Assembly: GCF_900609065.1 (NCBI RefSeq)
Contig: NZ_UXAU01000037.1
Span: 72,052-136,051, forward strand
Source of the DNA: Arthrobacter ulcerisalmonis
GTDB lineage: Bacteria > Actinomycetota > Actinomycetes > Actinomycetales > Micrococcaceae
Length of the DNA stretch: 64,000 nucleotides
Direction: 5' to 3'
Below are positions 20,006-28,748 of the stretch, in pieces. Positions within the stretch are counted from its first letter, which is position 1, and every line of letters begins with the position of its first letter. The position numbers and the translations under genes were made by a program. The notes under the pieces are model-generated. The model searched no databases. It worked only from the letters and a program-made list of their open reading frames with translations, and was not told the DNA's origin.

Positions 20006-20082
20006 TCTGGTCTGCGAACACCGGGGCGTGGCTGCAGGGTGAACACCCGGGCAGCACAGTACGGTCCAGGAGGACTCAGATC

Positions 20083-20487
20083 ATGACAGCTTTATCTCGC
20101 ACCCACACCACCCGTCCCGCCTTGCTTTCAATGGGGGCAGCAGCCTCTGCTCAATCCACCGCAACCACACCGTTGCCTCCGCTGAGGCTCACGCGTCGCG
20201 GCCGGATCGTGCTGATCGGCGTCCCCGTCATGCTCCTGGCTGCCGTGCTGCTCTCGCTGATGGGGTTCTTCAACTCACCTGCCAAGGCCTCCGACTCTGC
20301 TGCGGACCTCGCGGTCACGCCGGCCGTCTCTGTCACGGTCCAACCCGGTGACTCGCTGTGGGGGATTGCCAGCTATGTTGCACCCGGCCGTGACGCCCGC
20401 GACGTCGTGGCAGACATCGTCCAGCTGAACAACCTTCCGGGCGGCGCAGTGCTACCCGGACAGCGGCTCTTCGTTCCCACGTACTAG
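20083..20487 (+). CDS. LysM-domain membrane protein beside lexA (SOS division inhibitor candidate)
   Basis: The 134-residue product has a cytoplasmic basic/Pro-rich head, one membrane segment near residues 42-63 and a single extracytoplasmic LysM domain (VSVTVQPGDSLWGIA ... GQRLFVPTY, about 83-134). Position and build match Rv2719c of M. tuberculosis and YneA of Bacillus, lexA-linked proteins that delay division during the SOS response. The frame is open from 19915, but AGGAGG at 20068-20073, nine bases before ATG 20083, decides the start. Control by the boxes at 19946-20005 is inferred. Confidence 0.85.
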   Translation: MTALSRTHTTRPALLSMGAAASAQSTATTPLPPLRLTRRGRIVLIGVPVMLLAAVLLSLMGFFNSPAKASDSAADLAVTPAVSVTVQPGDSLWGIASYVAPGRDARDVVADIVQLNNLPGGAVLPGQRLFVPTY

Positions 20488-20569
20488 ACCACGGCAACCA
20501 GCGCTGTACGGCACCCCGGTGCGTCGTCACGTCCCGGTCGTCATGTTCGGTACCAGGCAGTGCTGCGAC

Positions 20570-20575
20570 TAAACT
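20570..20575 (+). promoter_or_regulatory. Candidate -10 element of hisC (leaderless)
   Basis: TAAACT is followed by 6 bases and the GTG of hisC. It would be the promoter for the whole his block. Confidence 0.45.
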
Positions 20576-20581
20576 GTTCAG

Positions 20582-21700
20582 GTGAATGACCAGCTAGAGC
20601 GTTTGAACAGGCTTCCCCTGCGCAGCAACCTCCGTGGCCTCTCGCCGTACGGAGCGCCGCAGTTGGATGTGCCCATCCTGCTGAACGTCAACGAAAACAC
20701 TCATGGGGTCCCCGCAGACGTGCGCGCAGCCATCAGTGCCGCTGTGACCGAGGCGGCGGCTGGGCTCAACCGCTACCCCGACCGGGAATTTACCCAGCTG
20801 CGAACCGCACTCGCGGAGTACCTGGGGCATGATCTGACTGCTGAAAACCTCTGGGCAGCCAACGGCTCCAACGAAGTACTGCAGCAGATTCTGCAGGCAT
20901 TTGGTGGGCCCGGCCGGACGGCCCTTGGCTTCCCTCCCACGTACTCCATGTACCCGCTCCTGGCCAGTGGGACAGACACCGAATACGTCGCTGGCGCCCG
21001 GGCGGACAAGTACGAGCTCAGCGCCGAATTTGCCGCCCAACAGGTGCGCGAACTGCAACCCAACATTGTCTTCCTCTGCTCGCCCAACAACCCCACGGGT
21101 ACGGGTCTAGGCCTGGACGTTGTGGACGCTGTCTATGAGGCAGGGACGGCAAGCCAGACCATCGTGATCGTGGACGAGGCCTACCACGAGTTCGCCCACG
21201 ACGGCACGCCCAGCGCCCTCACCTTGCTGCCGGGACGCGAGCGGCTCATCGTCTCGCGCACCATGAGCAAGGCCTTTGCCTTGGCCGGTGCCCGGATCGG
21301 CTACATGGCGGCGGCTCCAGAAGTGACGGACGCGCTCCGGCTGGTGCGGCTCCCGTATCACCTCTCGGCGATCACCCAAGCCACTGCCCTCGCTGCCCTG
21401 GAACATCGGGAAGCGCTGATGGCTGACGTTGCGGACATCAAGATCCAGCGCGACCGGATCGTCGCTGAGCTCACCCGGATGGGACTCAGTCCTGCCGCCT
21501 CAGACTCCAACTATGTCTTTTTCGGTGGGCTCGCCGATCAACACCAAGCCTGGGAGTACCTGTTGGCGGACGGCGTGTTGGTCCGCGATGTGGGAATCGC
21601 CGGTCACCTCCGCGTCACAGCTGGTACTGAGCCTGAAACCACTGCTTTCTTGACCTCGTTGGAACGGTTCCTGGCCGATCCGCACGCAGCGCACGCCTGA
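20582..21700 (+). CDS. hisC: Histidinol-phosphate aminotransferase
   Basis: The 372-residue PLP enzyme converts imidazole acetol phosphate and glutamate to histidinol phosphate. The SPNNPTG motif, the VDEAYHEF segment and the PLP lysine Lys230 in SRTMSKAFALAG are all present, with the phosphate-binding GARIGY after it. Length is normal. It opens the block hisC-hisB-hisH-hisA; hisD, hisG, hisI and hisF are not in this window. Confidence 0.94.
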   Translation: MNDQLERLNRLPLRSNLRGLSPYGAPQLDVPILLNVNENTHGVPADVRAAISAAVTEAAAGLNRYPDREFTQLRTALAEYLGHDLTAENLWAANGSNEVLQQILQAFGGPGRTALGFPPTYSMYPLLASGTDTEYVAGARADKYELSAEFAAQQVRELQPNIVFLCSPNNPTGTGLGLDVVDAVYEAGTASQTIVIVDEAYHEFAHDGTPSALTLLPGRERLIVSRTMSKAFALAGARIGYMAAAPEVTDALRLVRLPYHLSAITQATALAALEHREALMADVADIKIQRDRIVAELTRMGLSPAASDSNYVFFGGLADQHQAWEYLLADGVLVRDVGIAGHLRVTAGTEPETTAFLTSLERFLADPHAAHA

Positions 21701-21772
21701 ATTCGCGCCTAAACTTGTTCCGGGAGGCGTCAGGCGCCTCGCCCCACCCCTAGCCACAAAGGACCCTTCACC

Positions 21773-22399
21773 ATGAGTTCCACCGGATCGACCGCAGCCG
21801 AGTCTCGGACAGCGCGCATGGAGCGTGCCACCAGCGAATCGTCAGTGCTCGTGGAAATCAACCTGGATGGCACGGGCGTCTCAGATATCGACACCTCGGT
21901 GCCGTTCTATGACCACATGCTGACGGCGCTGTGCAAGCACTCGCTCATCGACATGACGGTCAAGGCCACCGGTGATACCCACATTGACGTTCACCACACC
22001 GTAGAGGATGTGGCCATTACCTTTGGCGAGGTGCTCCGCACTGCCCTCGGCAACAAGGCCGGGATCCGGCGCTTCGGCGAAGCCACCGTTCCCCTGGATG
22101 AAGCCTTGGCACACGCGGTGGTAGATGTCTCCGGGCGTCCCTACCTGGTGCACGGCGGCGAGCCTGCCGGGCAGGAATACCACCTGATCGGCGGCCACTT
22201 CACCGGTTCACTGACCCGGCACGTGTTTGAAGCCATCACCCTGCACGCAGGCATCTGCCTGCACATGAACGTCATTGCCGGCCGGGACCCGCACCACATC
22301 GTGGAAGCCCAGTTCAAGGCTTTTGCGCGTGCCCTGCGTGCCGCCGTCGAACCTGACCCCCGCGTTGAGGGCATCCCCTCAACCAAGGGCGCCTTGTGA
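21773..22399 (+). CDS. hisB: Imidazoleglycerol-phosphate dehydratase
   Basis: The 208-residue enzyme dehydrates imidazoleglycerol phosphate in histidine synthesis. It has the manganese-binding histidine clusters of the family: FYDHML near 43-48, DVHHTVED near 74-81, and the CLHM and [12 protein letters not shown] segments near the end. It is the single-function type, without a phosphatase domain. Its stop overlaps the GTG of hisH. Confidence 0.95.
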   Translation: MSSTGSTAAESRTARMERATSESSVLVEINLDGTGVSDIDTSVPFYDHMLTALCKHSLIDMTVKATGDTHIDVHHTVEDVAITFGEVLRTALGNKAGIRRFGEATVPLDEALAHAVVDVSGRPYLVHGGEPAGQEYHLIGGHFTGSLTRHVFEAITLHAGICLHMNVIAGRDPHHIVEAQFKAFARALRAAVEPDPRVEGIPSTKGAL

Positions 22400-23127
22400 G
22401 CGGCAAGATCCTTCGGGACGGTGCCATCATCGACCCCAACGCGTCGCAACGGCTGACCTCCGCAACCGGCAAACCGACTGTCACCGTCCTGGACTACGGT
22501 TCCGGGAATGTCCGCTCTGCCGTGCGTGCCCTGGAACGCGCCGGCGCCGAGGTGATCCTCAGCGCCAAACCTGACGATGTCTTGAATGCTGACGGTCTGC
22601 TGGTGCCCGGAGTGGGTGCGTTTGAGACCGTCATGCGCGAACTCAAATCAGTGGACGGCATCCGCATGATCGGTCGCCGGGTTGCCGGCGGACGCCCCGT
22701 GCTGGGCATCTGCGTGGGGCTCCAGGTCATGTTTGAAGCAGGCGTGGAACACGGCACCGAGGCCGAGGGCCTGGGGGAGTGGCCAGGGAAGGTCGAACTG
22801 CTGCCAGCCGCTGTGGTCCCGCACATGGGCTGGAACACGGTGACGGCACCAGCGGGATCAAAACTCTTCGCCGGGGTAGAAAATGAACGCTTCTACTTTG
22901 TGCACTCGTACGGCGTCCAGCACTGGGACTTCGATGTCATCCAGCCGCGGATGGCCGCCCCCTTGGTGACTTGGTCTGAGCACGGGGCACCGTTCGTCGC
23001 TGCCGTGGAAAACGGGCCGCTGTGCGCTACCCAGTTCCACCCGGAAAAGTCGGGCGACGCCGGTGCGCACCTGCTCCGCAACTGGGTCGACGGTCTCCGC
23101 CGGCCAGCGTCAGGTGGTGGTGAGTAA
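22396..23127 (+). CDS. hisH: Imidazole glycerol phosphate synthase subunit HisH
   Basis: HisH is the glutaminase that feeds ammonia to HisF. The class I amidotransferase triad is visible: Cys106 in GICVGLQ, then His and Glu in TQFHPEKSG. The 243 residues include about 27 extra at the N-terminus before the conserved [11 protein letters not shown], so a downstream start cannot be excluded, although the GTG used here overlaps the hisB stop by four bases. HisF itself lies outside the window. Confidence 0.93.
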   Translation: MSGKILRDGAIIDPNASQRLTSATGKPTVTVLDYGSGNVRSAVRALERAGAEVILSAKPDDVLNADGLLVPGVGAFETVMRELKSVDGIRMIGRRVAGGRPVLGICVGLQVMFEAGVEHGTEAEGLGEWPGKVELLPAAVVPHMGWNTVTAPAGSKLFAGVENERFYFVHSYGVQHWDFDVIQPRMAAPLVTWSEHGAPFVAAVENGPLCATQFHPEKSGDAGAHLLRNWVDGLRRPASGGGE

Positions 23128-23286
23128 ATGTGGACCCTTCTCCTGATGGGGGCAGCCGGCTTGCTGGTGGGTGGGGCGTTGTCGTTCCGGCAGCAGCACG
23201 CTCCACGCTGGATCCAGATCTCCTTCTACGTCCTGGCGGGAATGTCCTTGATTGCCGCCTACCTTCTGACCCTGCCCACGGCCTGA
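23128..23286 (+). CDS. Small two-helix membrane protein between hisH and hisA
   Basis: The ATG immediately follows the hisH stop and opens a 52-residue frame. It encodes two hydrophobic segments (about residues 3-20 and 29-50) joined by a short basic loop (FRQQHAPRW). The close packing into the his operon, the codon usage with G/C third positions and the double-helix design argue for a real gene. I do not recognise a family and propose no function. Confidence 0.65.
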   Translation: MWTLLLMGAAGLLVGGALSFRQQHAPRWIQISFYVLAGMSLIAAYLLTLPTA

Positions 23287-23328
23287 CCGGGCAACCCCCA
23301 GCGATTCCACCCGAAATTGAGGAAATAG

Positions 23329-24075
23329 ATGACCACCGCCCAGGACCAGCCGGTTCTTGAACTCCTGCCCGCCGTCGACGTCGTCAACGGCCAGGCCGTC
23401 CGCCTGGTTCAGGGTGAGGCTGGCAGCGAAACCAGTTACGGCACGCCACTGGAAGCGGCCCTGAACTGGCAGGAGCAGGGCGCCGAGTGGGTGCACCTGG
23501 TTGACCTTGACGCTGCTTTCGGCCGCGGGTCCAACGCCGAGCTGCTGCGCGAAGTTGTTGGCCGCCTGGACATCAAGGTGGAGCTCTCCGGTGGGCTGCG
23601 CGATGACGAAAGTCTGGAAGCGGCCCTCGCCCTGGGGGTGGCGCGCGTGAACCTCGGCACGGCAGCCCTGGAAAACCCGGAGTGGACGCGCCGCGCCATC
23701 GACCGCTTTGGTGACAAGATCGCCGTCGGCCTCGACGTTCGCGGCACCACCCTGGCCGGTCGCGGCTGGACCAAAGAGGGTGGCGACCTCTGGGAGGTCC
23801 TGGCCCGCCTCGAGGACGCCGGCTGTGCGCGCTACGTGGTCACCGACGTCACCAAGGACGGCACCCTGCAGGGGCCTAACGTGGAACTGCTCCAACAGAT
23901 GGTCGCCAAGACCGGCAAACCGGTGGTTGCCTCCGGCGGCATCTCCAGCCTCGACGATCTCGCCGTGCTGCGGACCTTGGTATCGGCCGGCGTTGAAGGT
24001 GCGATCGTGGGCAAGGCACTCTACGCGGGGGCGTTCACGCTGCCCGAGGCACTGGACGTCGCGGGACGCCGCTGA
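23329..24075 (+). CDS. priA: Phosphoribosyl isomerase HisA/PriA
   Basis: The 248-residue (beta-alpha)8-barrel isomerises ProFAR in histidine synthesis. In actinobacteria lacking trpF the same enzyme, PriA, also isomerises phosphoribosyl anthranilate. The first catalytic Asp is in [15 protein letters not shown] and the second in the [12 protein letters not shown] segment; the phosphate loops GGL and SGGISS are intact. A GAGGAAAT site lies before the ATG. Whether it serves tryptophan synthesis depends on whether trpF exists elsewhere. Confidence 0.92.
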   Translation: MTTAQDQPVLELLPAVDVVNGQAVRLVQGEAGSETSYGTPLEAALNWQEQGAEWVHLVDLDAAFGRGSNAELLREVVGRLDIKVELSGGLRDDESLEAALALGVARVNLGTAALENPEWTRRAIDRFGDKIAVGLDVRGTTLAGRGWTKEGGDLWEVLARLEDAGCARYVVTDVTKDGTLQGPNVELLQQMVAKTGKPVVASGGISSLDDLAVLRTLVSAGVEGAIVGKALYAGAFTLPEALDVAGRR

Positions 24076-24095
24076 TCGGTATCCCGGAATCTGGT

Positions 24096-24983
24096 GTGAG
24101 TAACTCTTCGAACGGTCCAGCGGCACCCACCCCGCGGCACTTGCCCGGGCACATCGCTGCGGCGCTGGCCGGGGCGGGCGGTGCGGCCGACTCCGCAGGG
24201 CAGCCCTGGGCCGGGCGCAGCCTCGCCGGCGACGACGGCAAGATCCACAACTTCGAGGACGACGACGGCACAGCCGACCCCGGCTACGTCGCCGCGGTGC
24301 GCGCCCTGCAGTCCGGGCACGGTGACGAGGCAGCGGTGGTCGCAGCGTTGAGTACGGCGCGAGTCTTCATTCCCATCGTGGCGCAACTGGCCGTCGAGGC
24401 TGAGGGCCACGATGGGTTGCACGCCGACAAGCAGGCAGACATGGCACTGGTCACGCTGCAGGCGGCAGATGGCAGGACGGCCATGCCCGCTTTCACGTCA
24501 GCCGCTGCGCTTTCGGCTTGGCATCCGGACGCTCGTCCGGTCGCTGTCTACGCTGCCCGTGCGGCACTGTCTGCCGTGGCAGAAAAAGCTGAACTGCTGG
24601 TCTTGGACCCGGGCTCGGAGCTGACCTTTGTGGTCCGGCGGCCCGGCATGTGGGCGCTGGCGCAGCAGCTTACCTGGACGCCGTCGTATGCCGATGACGA
24701 ACTTGCCGCAGCCATGCGCGCGGACGCCGTGGAATTCCCGGCAGTGCAGGACCTCGTGGTGCGCATGGGAACGGGAATTGCTACCGTGGCGGCCGACGGA
24801 TCGGTGCTCGCAGGTGGCGGCGCCGGCCCCGAACTCCAAGTGTTGCTGTACCTTCTGGACGGTTTGGACGCTGCTGCCGTTGCAGAGCTGGTGGCGGGGC
24901 TCCAGGAGCGCTGGTCGAGGAATGTATTGTTTGGTGAGCGGGTTGACTCGATCGAGATCAAGTTAAGGCGCGCCACACAGTAG
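24096..24983 (+). CDS. SseB family protein
   Basis: The 295-residue product matches the SseB N-terminal domain pattern in its middle (VAALSTARVFIPIVAQLAV ... GRTAMPAFTSAAALSAW), found in many actinobacteria just after hisA. A Gly/Ala/Pro-rich segment of about 40 residues comes first, and a second alpha/beta region follows. Its biochemical function is not known. It starts with GTG 20 bases after priA and is followed by an MFS gene. Confidence 0.8.
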   Translation: MSNSSNGPAAPTPRHLPGHIAAALAGAGGAADSAGQPWAGRSLAGDDGKIHNFEDDDGTADPGYVAAVRALQSGHGDEAAVVAALSTARVFIPIVAQLAVEAEGHDGLHADKQADMALVTLQAADGRTAMPAFTSAAALSAWHPDARPVAVYAARAALSAVAEKAELLVLDPGSELTFVVRRPGMWALAQQLTWTPSYADDELAAAMRADAVEFPAVQDLVVRMGTGIATVAADGSVLAGGGAGPELQVLLYLLDGLDAAAVAELVAGLQERWSRNVLFGERVDSIEIKLRRATQ

Positions 24984-25036
24984 CCGGCAGCCGGGTGGGA
25001 GTACCTGGGCTGCTGCCGCAGACCTAAGGAATCCTC

Positions 25037-26353
25037 GTGAATTTCGCTCTCTACCGGGAGTTGTTGGCCATCCGTCCCGTCCGACGGTTGCTCCTGGTGG
25101 GCATGATTGCCCGCATCCCACATTCCGCCGCAGGAGTCTTGCTGACCTTGCATATTGTCCTCACCCTGGGGCAGGGATATGCAGCTGCCGGTGCCGCAGC
25201 GGCCGTCATGACCATCGGCATTGCCGTTGGTGCCCCCTGGCGCGGCCGCCGAGTGGACACGGTGGGTCTGCGCAAGGCGCTGATCCCGTCAGTTATTTCG
25301 GAGGCGGTGATCTGGGCGATTGTGCCGCACGTCTCTTACCAGTGGCTGTTGCCGCTGGTGTTTGTTGGCGGCCTGCTCACGCTGCCCATTTTCAGCGTGG
25401 TTCGCCAATCGCTCGGCGTCCTTGCGCAGGGCGATCAGCGCCGGACGGCCTTCGCCTTGGATGCGATCAGCACCGAGATGGTGTTCATGTTTGGTCCGGC
25501 CGTTGGCGCAATCGTTGCCACCAGCGGATTCACGGTGATTGGCCTGACCGTAGTGGGGCTCGCTACGTCGTTCGCCGGGTTGTTCCTGATGTGGTTCAAC
25601 CCGCCAACCCGGAGCCCAGTGACGGGGGACGATGATGCTGACCGGGAACGCGATGAACAACATGCCGCCGACGTGGCCGTCATCGCCGCTGCCCCGGCGC
25701 ACATCCAGGAAGCTGCCGCCGAACTGGCGCCCGCCAACGGGCGTACCCGGGATGGCATCAGGCGTCGCGTGGCAGGGAACTTCACCTGGCTGACCACCAC
25801 CGTGGCGGCCCTCTTTGCCGTCTCTGCAGGAACCGGCATGGTGCTGAGTGGCTCCGACGTCAGCATCGTGGGGGCACTCGAAATTGGCGGACACCAAGGT
25901 GAAATCGGTTTGGTGTTCCTGTTCTGGTGTGCGGCGTCAGTGGTGGGCGGACTGATCTACGGCGCCATGCACAGGCCCGTCTCGCCCCTGCTTCTGCTCC
26001 TGTGCATGGCCGCACTGACCATTCCCATGGGCTTCGCGCCGAACACCTGGGCGCTGGCGTTGATCTCGATCCTGCCAGGCTTGTTCTGTGCACCGGTCCT
26101 CTCGGCAGCTTCCGAGAAAGTCGCGGAACTGGTTCCCGAGGAACGCCGTGGCGAGGCGATGGGCTGGTACGGCTCGGCGCTGACCGCAGGCGTTGCGCTC
26201 GGTGCGCCGCTGGCCGGGATCTTCATCGACCAGGTAGGACCGTCCGGGGGCTTCGTGTCGGTGGGTGCCGCCGGGGTGCTGCTGTGCCTGGTGGGCCTGG
26301 TCCTGCAACAGGTCCGACGCCGCCGCGCCACTCTACCGACGGCAACACCGTAG
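25037..26353 (+). CDS. MFS transporter
   Basis: A 438-residue major facilitator with about twelve hydrophobic segments and a long charged loop in the middle (residues about 195-245, rich in Asp, Glu and Ala). The cytosolic loop after helix 2 contains GAPWRGRRVDTVGLRKAL, the family's signature position. It follows the SseB-like gene by 53 bases in the same direction. Substrate is unknown; sugar or drug efflux are both possible. Confidence 0.85.
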   Translation: MNFALYRELLAIRPVRRLLLVGMIARIPHSAAGVLLTLHIVLTLGQGYAAAGAAAAVMTIGIAVGAPWRGRRVDTVGLRKALIPSVISEAVIWAIVPHVSYQWLLPLVFVGGLLTLPIFSVVRQSLGVLAQGDQRRTAFALDAISTEMVFMFGPAVGAIVATSGFTVIGLTVVGLATSFAGLFLMWFNPPTRSPVTGDDDADRERDEQHAADVAVIAAAPAHIQEAAAELAPANGRTRDGIRRRVAGNFTWLTTTVAALFAVSAGTGMVLSGSDVSIVGALEIGGHQGEIGLVFLFWCAASVVGGLIYGAMHRPVSPLLLLLCMAALTIPMGFAPNTWALALISILPGLFCAPVLSAASEKVAELVPEERRGEAMGWYGSALTAGVALGAPLAGIFIDQVGPSGGFVSVGAAGVLLCLVGLVLQQVRRRRATLPTATP

Positions 26354-26414
26354 CCGAACAAGCTTTAGGTTTGACCCGCCGACACTGGGCGAAAATGGCA
26401 GCCTCAGGACGCAC

Positions 26415-26454
26415 GACGGCGGCGGCCGGCTCCAGTGAGCCAGCCGCCGCCGTC
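26415..26454. terminator. Bidirectional terminator between MFS and DUF1844 genes
   Basis: A 17-base GC-rich arm (26415-26431) pairs with 26438-26454 around a 6-base loop, with one mismatch. It lies between convergent genes. There is no long U-tract. Confidence 0.65.
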
Positions 26455-26455
26455 G

Positions 26456-26491
26456 GGGGTTCAGGTACTAGTCGGGGTTCAGGTACTAGTT
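26456..26491. repeat. 18-bp tandem duplication
   Basis: GGGGTTCAGGTACTAGTC at 26456-26473 is followed at once by a copy at 26474-26491 that differs only in the last base. The second copy contains the TAG stop of the DUF1844 gene, so the first is a non-coding duplicate. Confidence 0.85.
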
Positions 26492-26872
26492 GACAGCGCC
26501 CGTGTACTTCTCGCCCGGGCCTTTTCCCGGTGCGTCCGGGATGGTGGACTCTTCGCGGAAGGCCAGCTGCAGTGACCGGAGGCCGTCGCGCAACGGACCT
26601 GCGTGCTGGGAGCCAATCTCGGGGGCAGCAGCCGTCACCAGGCCGGCGAGGGCAGTGATCAGTTTCCGTGCCTCGTCCAGGTCCTTGAGCTCTTCGGCGT
26701 TATCCTCAGCGGCGAGGCCAAGCTTGACGGCGGCGGCGCTCATCAGGTGCACGGCGGCGGTGGTGATGACTTCAATGGCTGGAACTTCGGCGATGTCACG
26801 AATTTGCGCCGAGACGTCGTCCGGGGTGGCGACGGGCTCAAAAACGTGTGAATTACTGTCTGGAGTGCTCAT
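26486..26872 (-). CDS. DUF1844 domain protein
   Basis: The 128-residue protein contains the DUF1844 helical domain (IEVITTAAVHLMSAAAVKLGL, about residues 33-53) and a Pro/Gly-rich end. In actinobacteria this small family is typically found divergent from infC, as here. No function has been shown. The protein is acidic and has no membrane segment beyond a moderately hydrophobic helix. Confidence 0.83.
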   Translation of the reverse strand: MSTPDSNSHVFEPVATPDDVSAQIRDIAEVPAIEVITTAAVHLMSAAAVKLGLAAEDNAEELKDLDEARKLITALAGLVTAAAPEIGSQHAGPLRDGLRSLQLAFREESTIPDAPGKGPGEKYTGAVN

Positions 26873-26973
26873 ACGGTAAGCTTGTCATAGACCGACTGGA
26901 TGCTGTTATTCAAGAAATTGTTGCTACGAATCCATTCCTACGGCGCGTTGAGCGTGGTGGGAATTTTCTTCTG

Positions 26974-27222
26974 TAGAATGGCATGCAGTCAGCAAGCGGA
27001 GTTCTCTCCCACCCGCGTCAGCCGTTGTCCAGGATGTTCACCGAACATCAAAAGACGCAAGGTTGCCGGGTACCTGGTCGGGCATGACGGCGCATCAGCC
27101 TCGTCATGCGGACAGTCCCACACGGGGCAGTCTGAACCGATCTATCAGAGGCCTTCGATTGCTCCGGCAATTGGGGGCCTTCTCTATTTGCCGGAACTAA
27201 CAACAACCACAGGAGCTTTAAC
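26974..27222 (+). promoter_or_regulatory. infC promoter candidate and long structured 5' leader
   Basis: TAGAAT at 26974-26979 is a good -10. About 240 bases follow without a gene. Near its end, AGAGGCC (27147-27153) can pair with GGCC-TTCTCT (27176-27185), enclosing ATTGC-TCCG-GCAAT, and U-rich TTCTCTATTT follows; this looks like a weak terminator or attenuator. Leaders of infC-rpmI-rplT operons are autoregulated by ribosomal protein L20 or IF3 in other bacteria, so regulation is plausible here but unproven. Confidence 0.5.
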
Positions 27223-28317
27223 ATTAGCGAGCCAAGAATCAATGAGCGTATCCGCGTCCCCGAGGTGCGGCTGGTCGGCCCTGCAGGTGAACAGGTAGGA
27301 ATCGTCCGTATTGAGGATGCCCTGCGCCTGGCTGCCGAGTCTGATCTGGATCTCGTTGAAGTTGCGCCGCAGGCTAAGCCTCCCGTCTGCAAGCTGATGG
27401 ACTTCGGCAAGTACAAGTACGAAGCTGCCGTCAAGGCACGCGAAGCCCGGAAGAACCAGACGAATACCGTTCTGAAGGAAATCCGTTTCCGCCTCAAGAT
27501 CGACACTCACGACTATGAGACCAAGCGCGGGCACGCCCTCCGCTTCCTCGGCGCCGGTGACAAGGTCAAGGCCATGATCCAGTTCCGCGGCCGTGAGCAG
27601 CAGCGCCCCGAGATGGGCATCCGCCTGCTCCAGCGTTTCGCCGAGGATGTAGCCGAGGTTGGCGTTGTTGAGTCCAGTCCCCGCATCGATGGCCGCAACA
27701 TGGTCATGGTGGTGGGCCCGCTCAAGAACAAGGCCGAAGCGAAGGCAGAAGCCCGCCGTGCTACCCAGCGCGCCGAGGCCAAGGCCGAAAACGAAGCCAA
27801 GGCAACAGGCCGCGTGGACACCTCAGGGGACGACTCCGCTCCCTTCACGCAGTCGCTTGCGGACTTGCTGCCCGAGGGTTTCACCATTTCCACCGAACCC
27901 GAAGCAGCAACCGAGGCCCCGGAGCAGAACGCTGCTCCCGCCGAGCCTGCCGAAGTAGCTGTCGAGGAAAAGGCTGCACCCGCTCCCGTGCAGGAAGCAG
28001 CTAAGCAGGAAGCACCCGCGAAAGAGGCTCCCGTCAAGGAAGCCCCGAAGCAGGAGGCACCCGCCAAGGCCGCTCCCGTGAAGGAAGCTCCCAAGCGGGT
28101 TGCCCCGAAGGCTGCTGCGCCGAAGGCGGCCGCTCCGGCGACCAAGCCTGCTGCCGAGAAGCCGCAGGCCGCCACCCCGGCGGCTGCTGCAACCCCGGCT
28201 GCAGCTCCCAAGCCTGCCGCAGTGCCGAAGCCGATGGCCAGGCCTGCAGCACCCAAGCCTGCTGCTCGACCTGCTCCCAAGGCAGCGTCGAAGCCGGCCA
28301 GCAAGAAAACTACTTAG
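27223..28317 (+). CDS. infC: Translation initiation factor IF-3, read from an AUU start
   Basis: IF-3 binds the 30S subunit and rejects wrong initiation complexes. Upstream of the first GTG (27265) the frame continues with codons for conserved IF-3 residues ([14 protein letters not shown]), and it begins with ATT at 27223, seven bases after AGGAG (27211-27215). No ATG, GTG or TTG precedes this in frame, so AUU is the best start, as in E. coli infC. The product has 364 residues: normal IF-3 domains to about residue 180, then a long Ala/Pro/Lys/Glu-rich tail of about 160 residues. It heads infC-rpmI-rplT. Confidence 0.88.
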   Translation: MSEPRINERIRVPEVRLVGPAGEQVGIVRIEDALRLAAESDLDLVEVAPQAKPPVCKLMDFGKYKYEAAVKAREARKNQTNTVLKEIRFRLKIDTHDYETKRGHALRFLGAGDKVKAMIQFRGREQQRPEMGIRLLQRFAEDVAEVGVVESSPRIDGRNMVMVVGPLKNKAEAKAEARRATQRAEAKAENEAKATGRVDTSGDDSAPFTQSLADLLPEGFTISTEPEAATEAPEQNAAPAEPAEVAVEEKAAPAPVQEAAKQEAPAKEAPVKEAPKQEAPAKAAPVKEAPKRVAPKAAAPKAAAPATKPAAEKPQAATPAAAATPAAAPKPAAVPKPMARPAAPKPAARPAPKAASKPASKKTT

Positions 28318-28323
28318 TCCACA

Positions 28324-28350
28324 GCTGACGGGGCACCACCTCCCGTCAGC
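28324..28350 (+). terminator. Hairpin after infC
   Basis: A perfect 9-bp stem (28324-28332 with 28342-28350) lies just after the infC stop. No U-tract follows, so it may be a processing or partial termination site within the operon. Confidence 0.4.
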
Positions 28351-28394
28351 CAAGCAACCAGCACGCCGCCCGCAAGGGTGGTTGCGCGATACAG

Positions 28395-28413
28395 CTGCAG
28401 GCCTGGCCTGCAG
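28395..28413 (+). promoter_or_regulatory. Stem-loop just before the rpmI ribosome binding site
   Basis: CTGCAGGC (28395-28402) pairs with GCCTGCAG (28406-28413) around a 3-base loop. The AAGGAG of rpmI follows within six bases, so folding could affect rpmI translation. A regulatory role is a guess. Confidence 0.35.
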
Positions 28414-28435
28414 ACACGTAAGGAGATCGGTTCCC

Positions 28436-28630
28436 ATGCCGAAGATGAAAACCCACAGCGGCGCCAAGAAGCGCTTCAAGCTGACCGGTACCGGCAAGCT
28501 GCGCCGCCAGCAGGCCAACCGTCGTCACTACCTCGAGCACAAGTCCTCGCGGTTGACCCGTCGCCTTGCCGGCGACAAGATCGTCTTCAAGGGCGACGCC
28601 AAGGTCATCCGGAAGATGCTCGGCATCTAA
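28436..28630 (+). CDS. rpmI: 50S ribosomal protein L35
   Basis: A 64-residue, strongly basic protein with the L35 pattern: [20 protein letters not shown] at the start and RRLAGDK ... IRKMLGI at the end. It begins after AAGGAG. It lies between infC and rplT, the standard order. The frame is open far upstream, but only this ATG gives L35. Confidence 0.96.
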   Translation: MPKMKTHSGAKKRFKLTGTGKLRRQQANRRHYLEHKSSRLTRRLAGDKIVFKGDAKVIRKMLGI

Positions 28631-28748
28631 GTTCCAAGTTTTTTGACCTGCAGCCATCCGGTTATTGGTCAGCTACATCAAAGCCTTCTCAGGCCGTCGG
28701 GAAACCGGCAGTAGATGCTTGGGATCAGATTTTCGAAGGAGTACGCAC

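Noticed and set aside
20488..20581. T-box or histidine attenuator before hisC
   Set aside because: No run of His codons, T-box sequence or terminator hairpin is seen; a leaderless start explains the gap.
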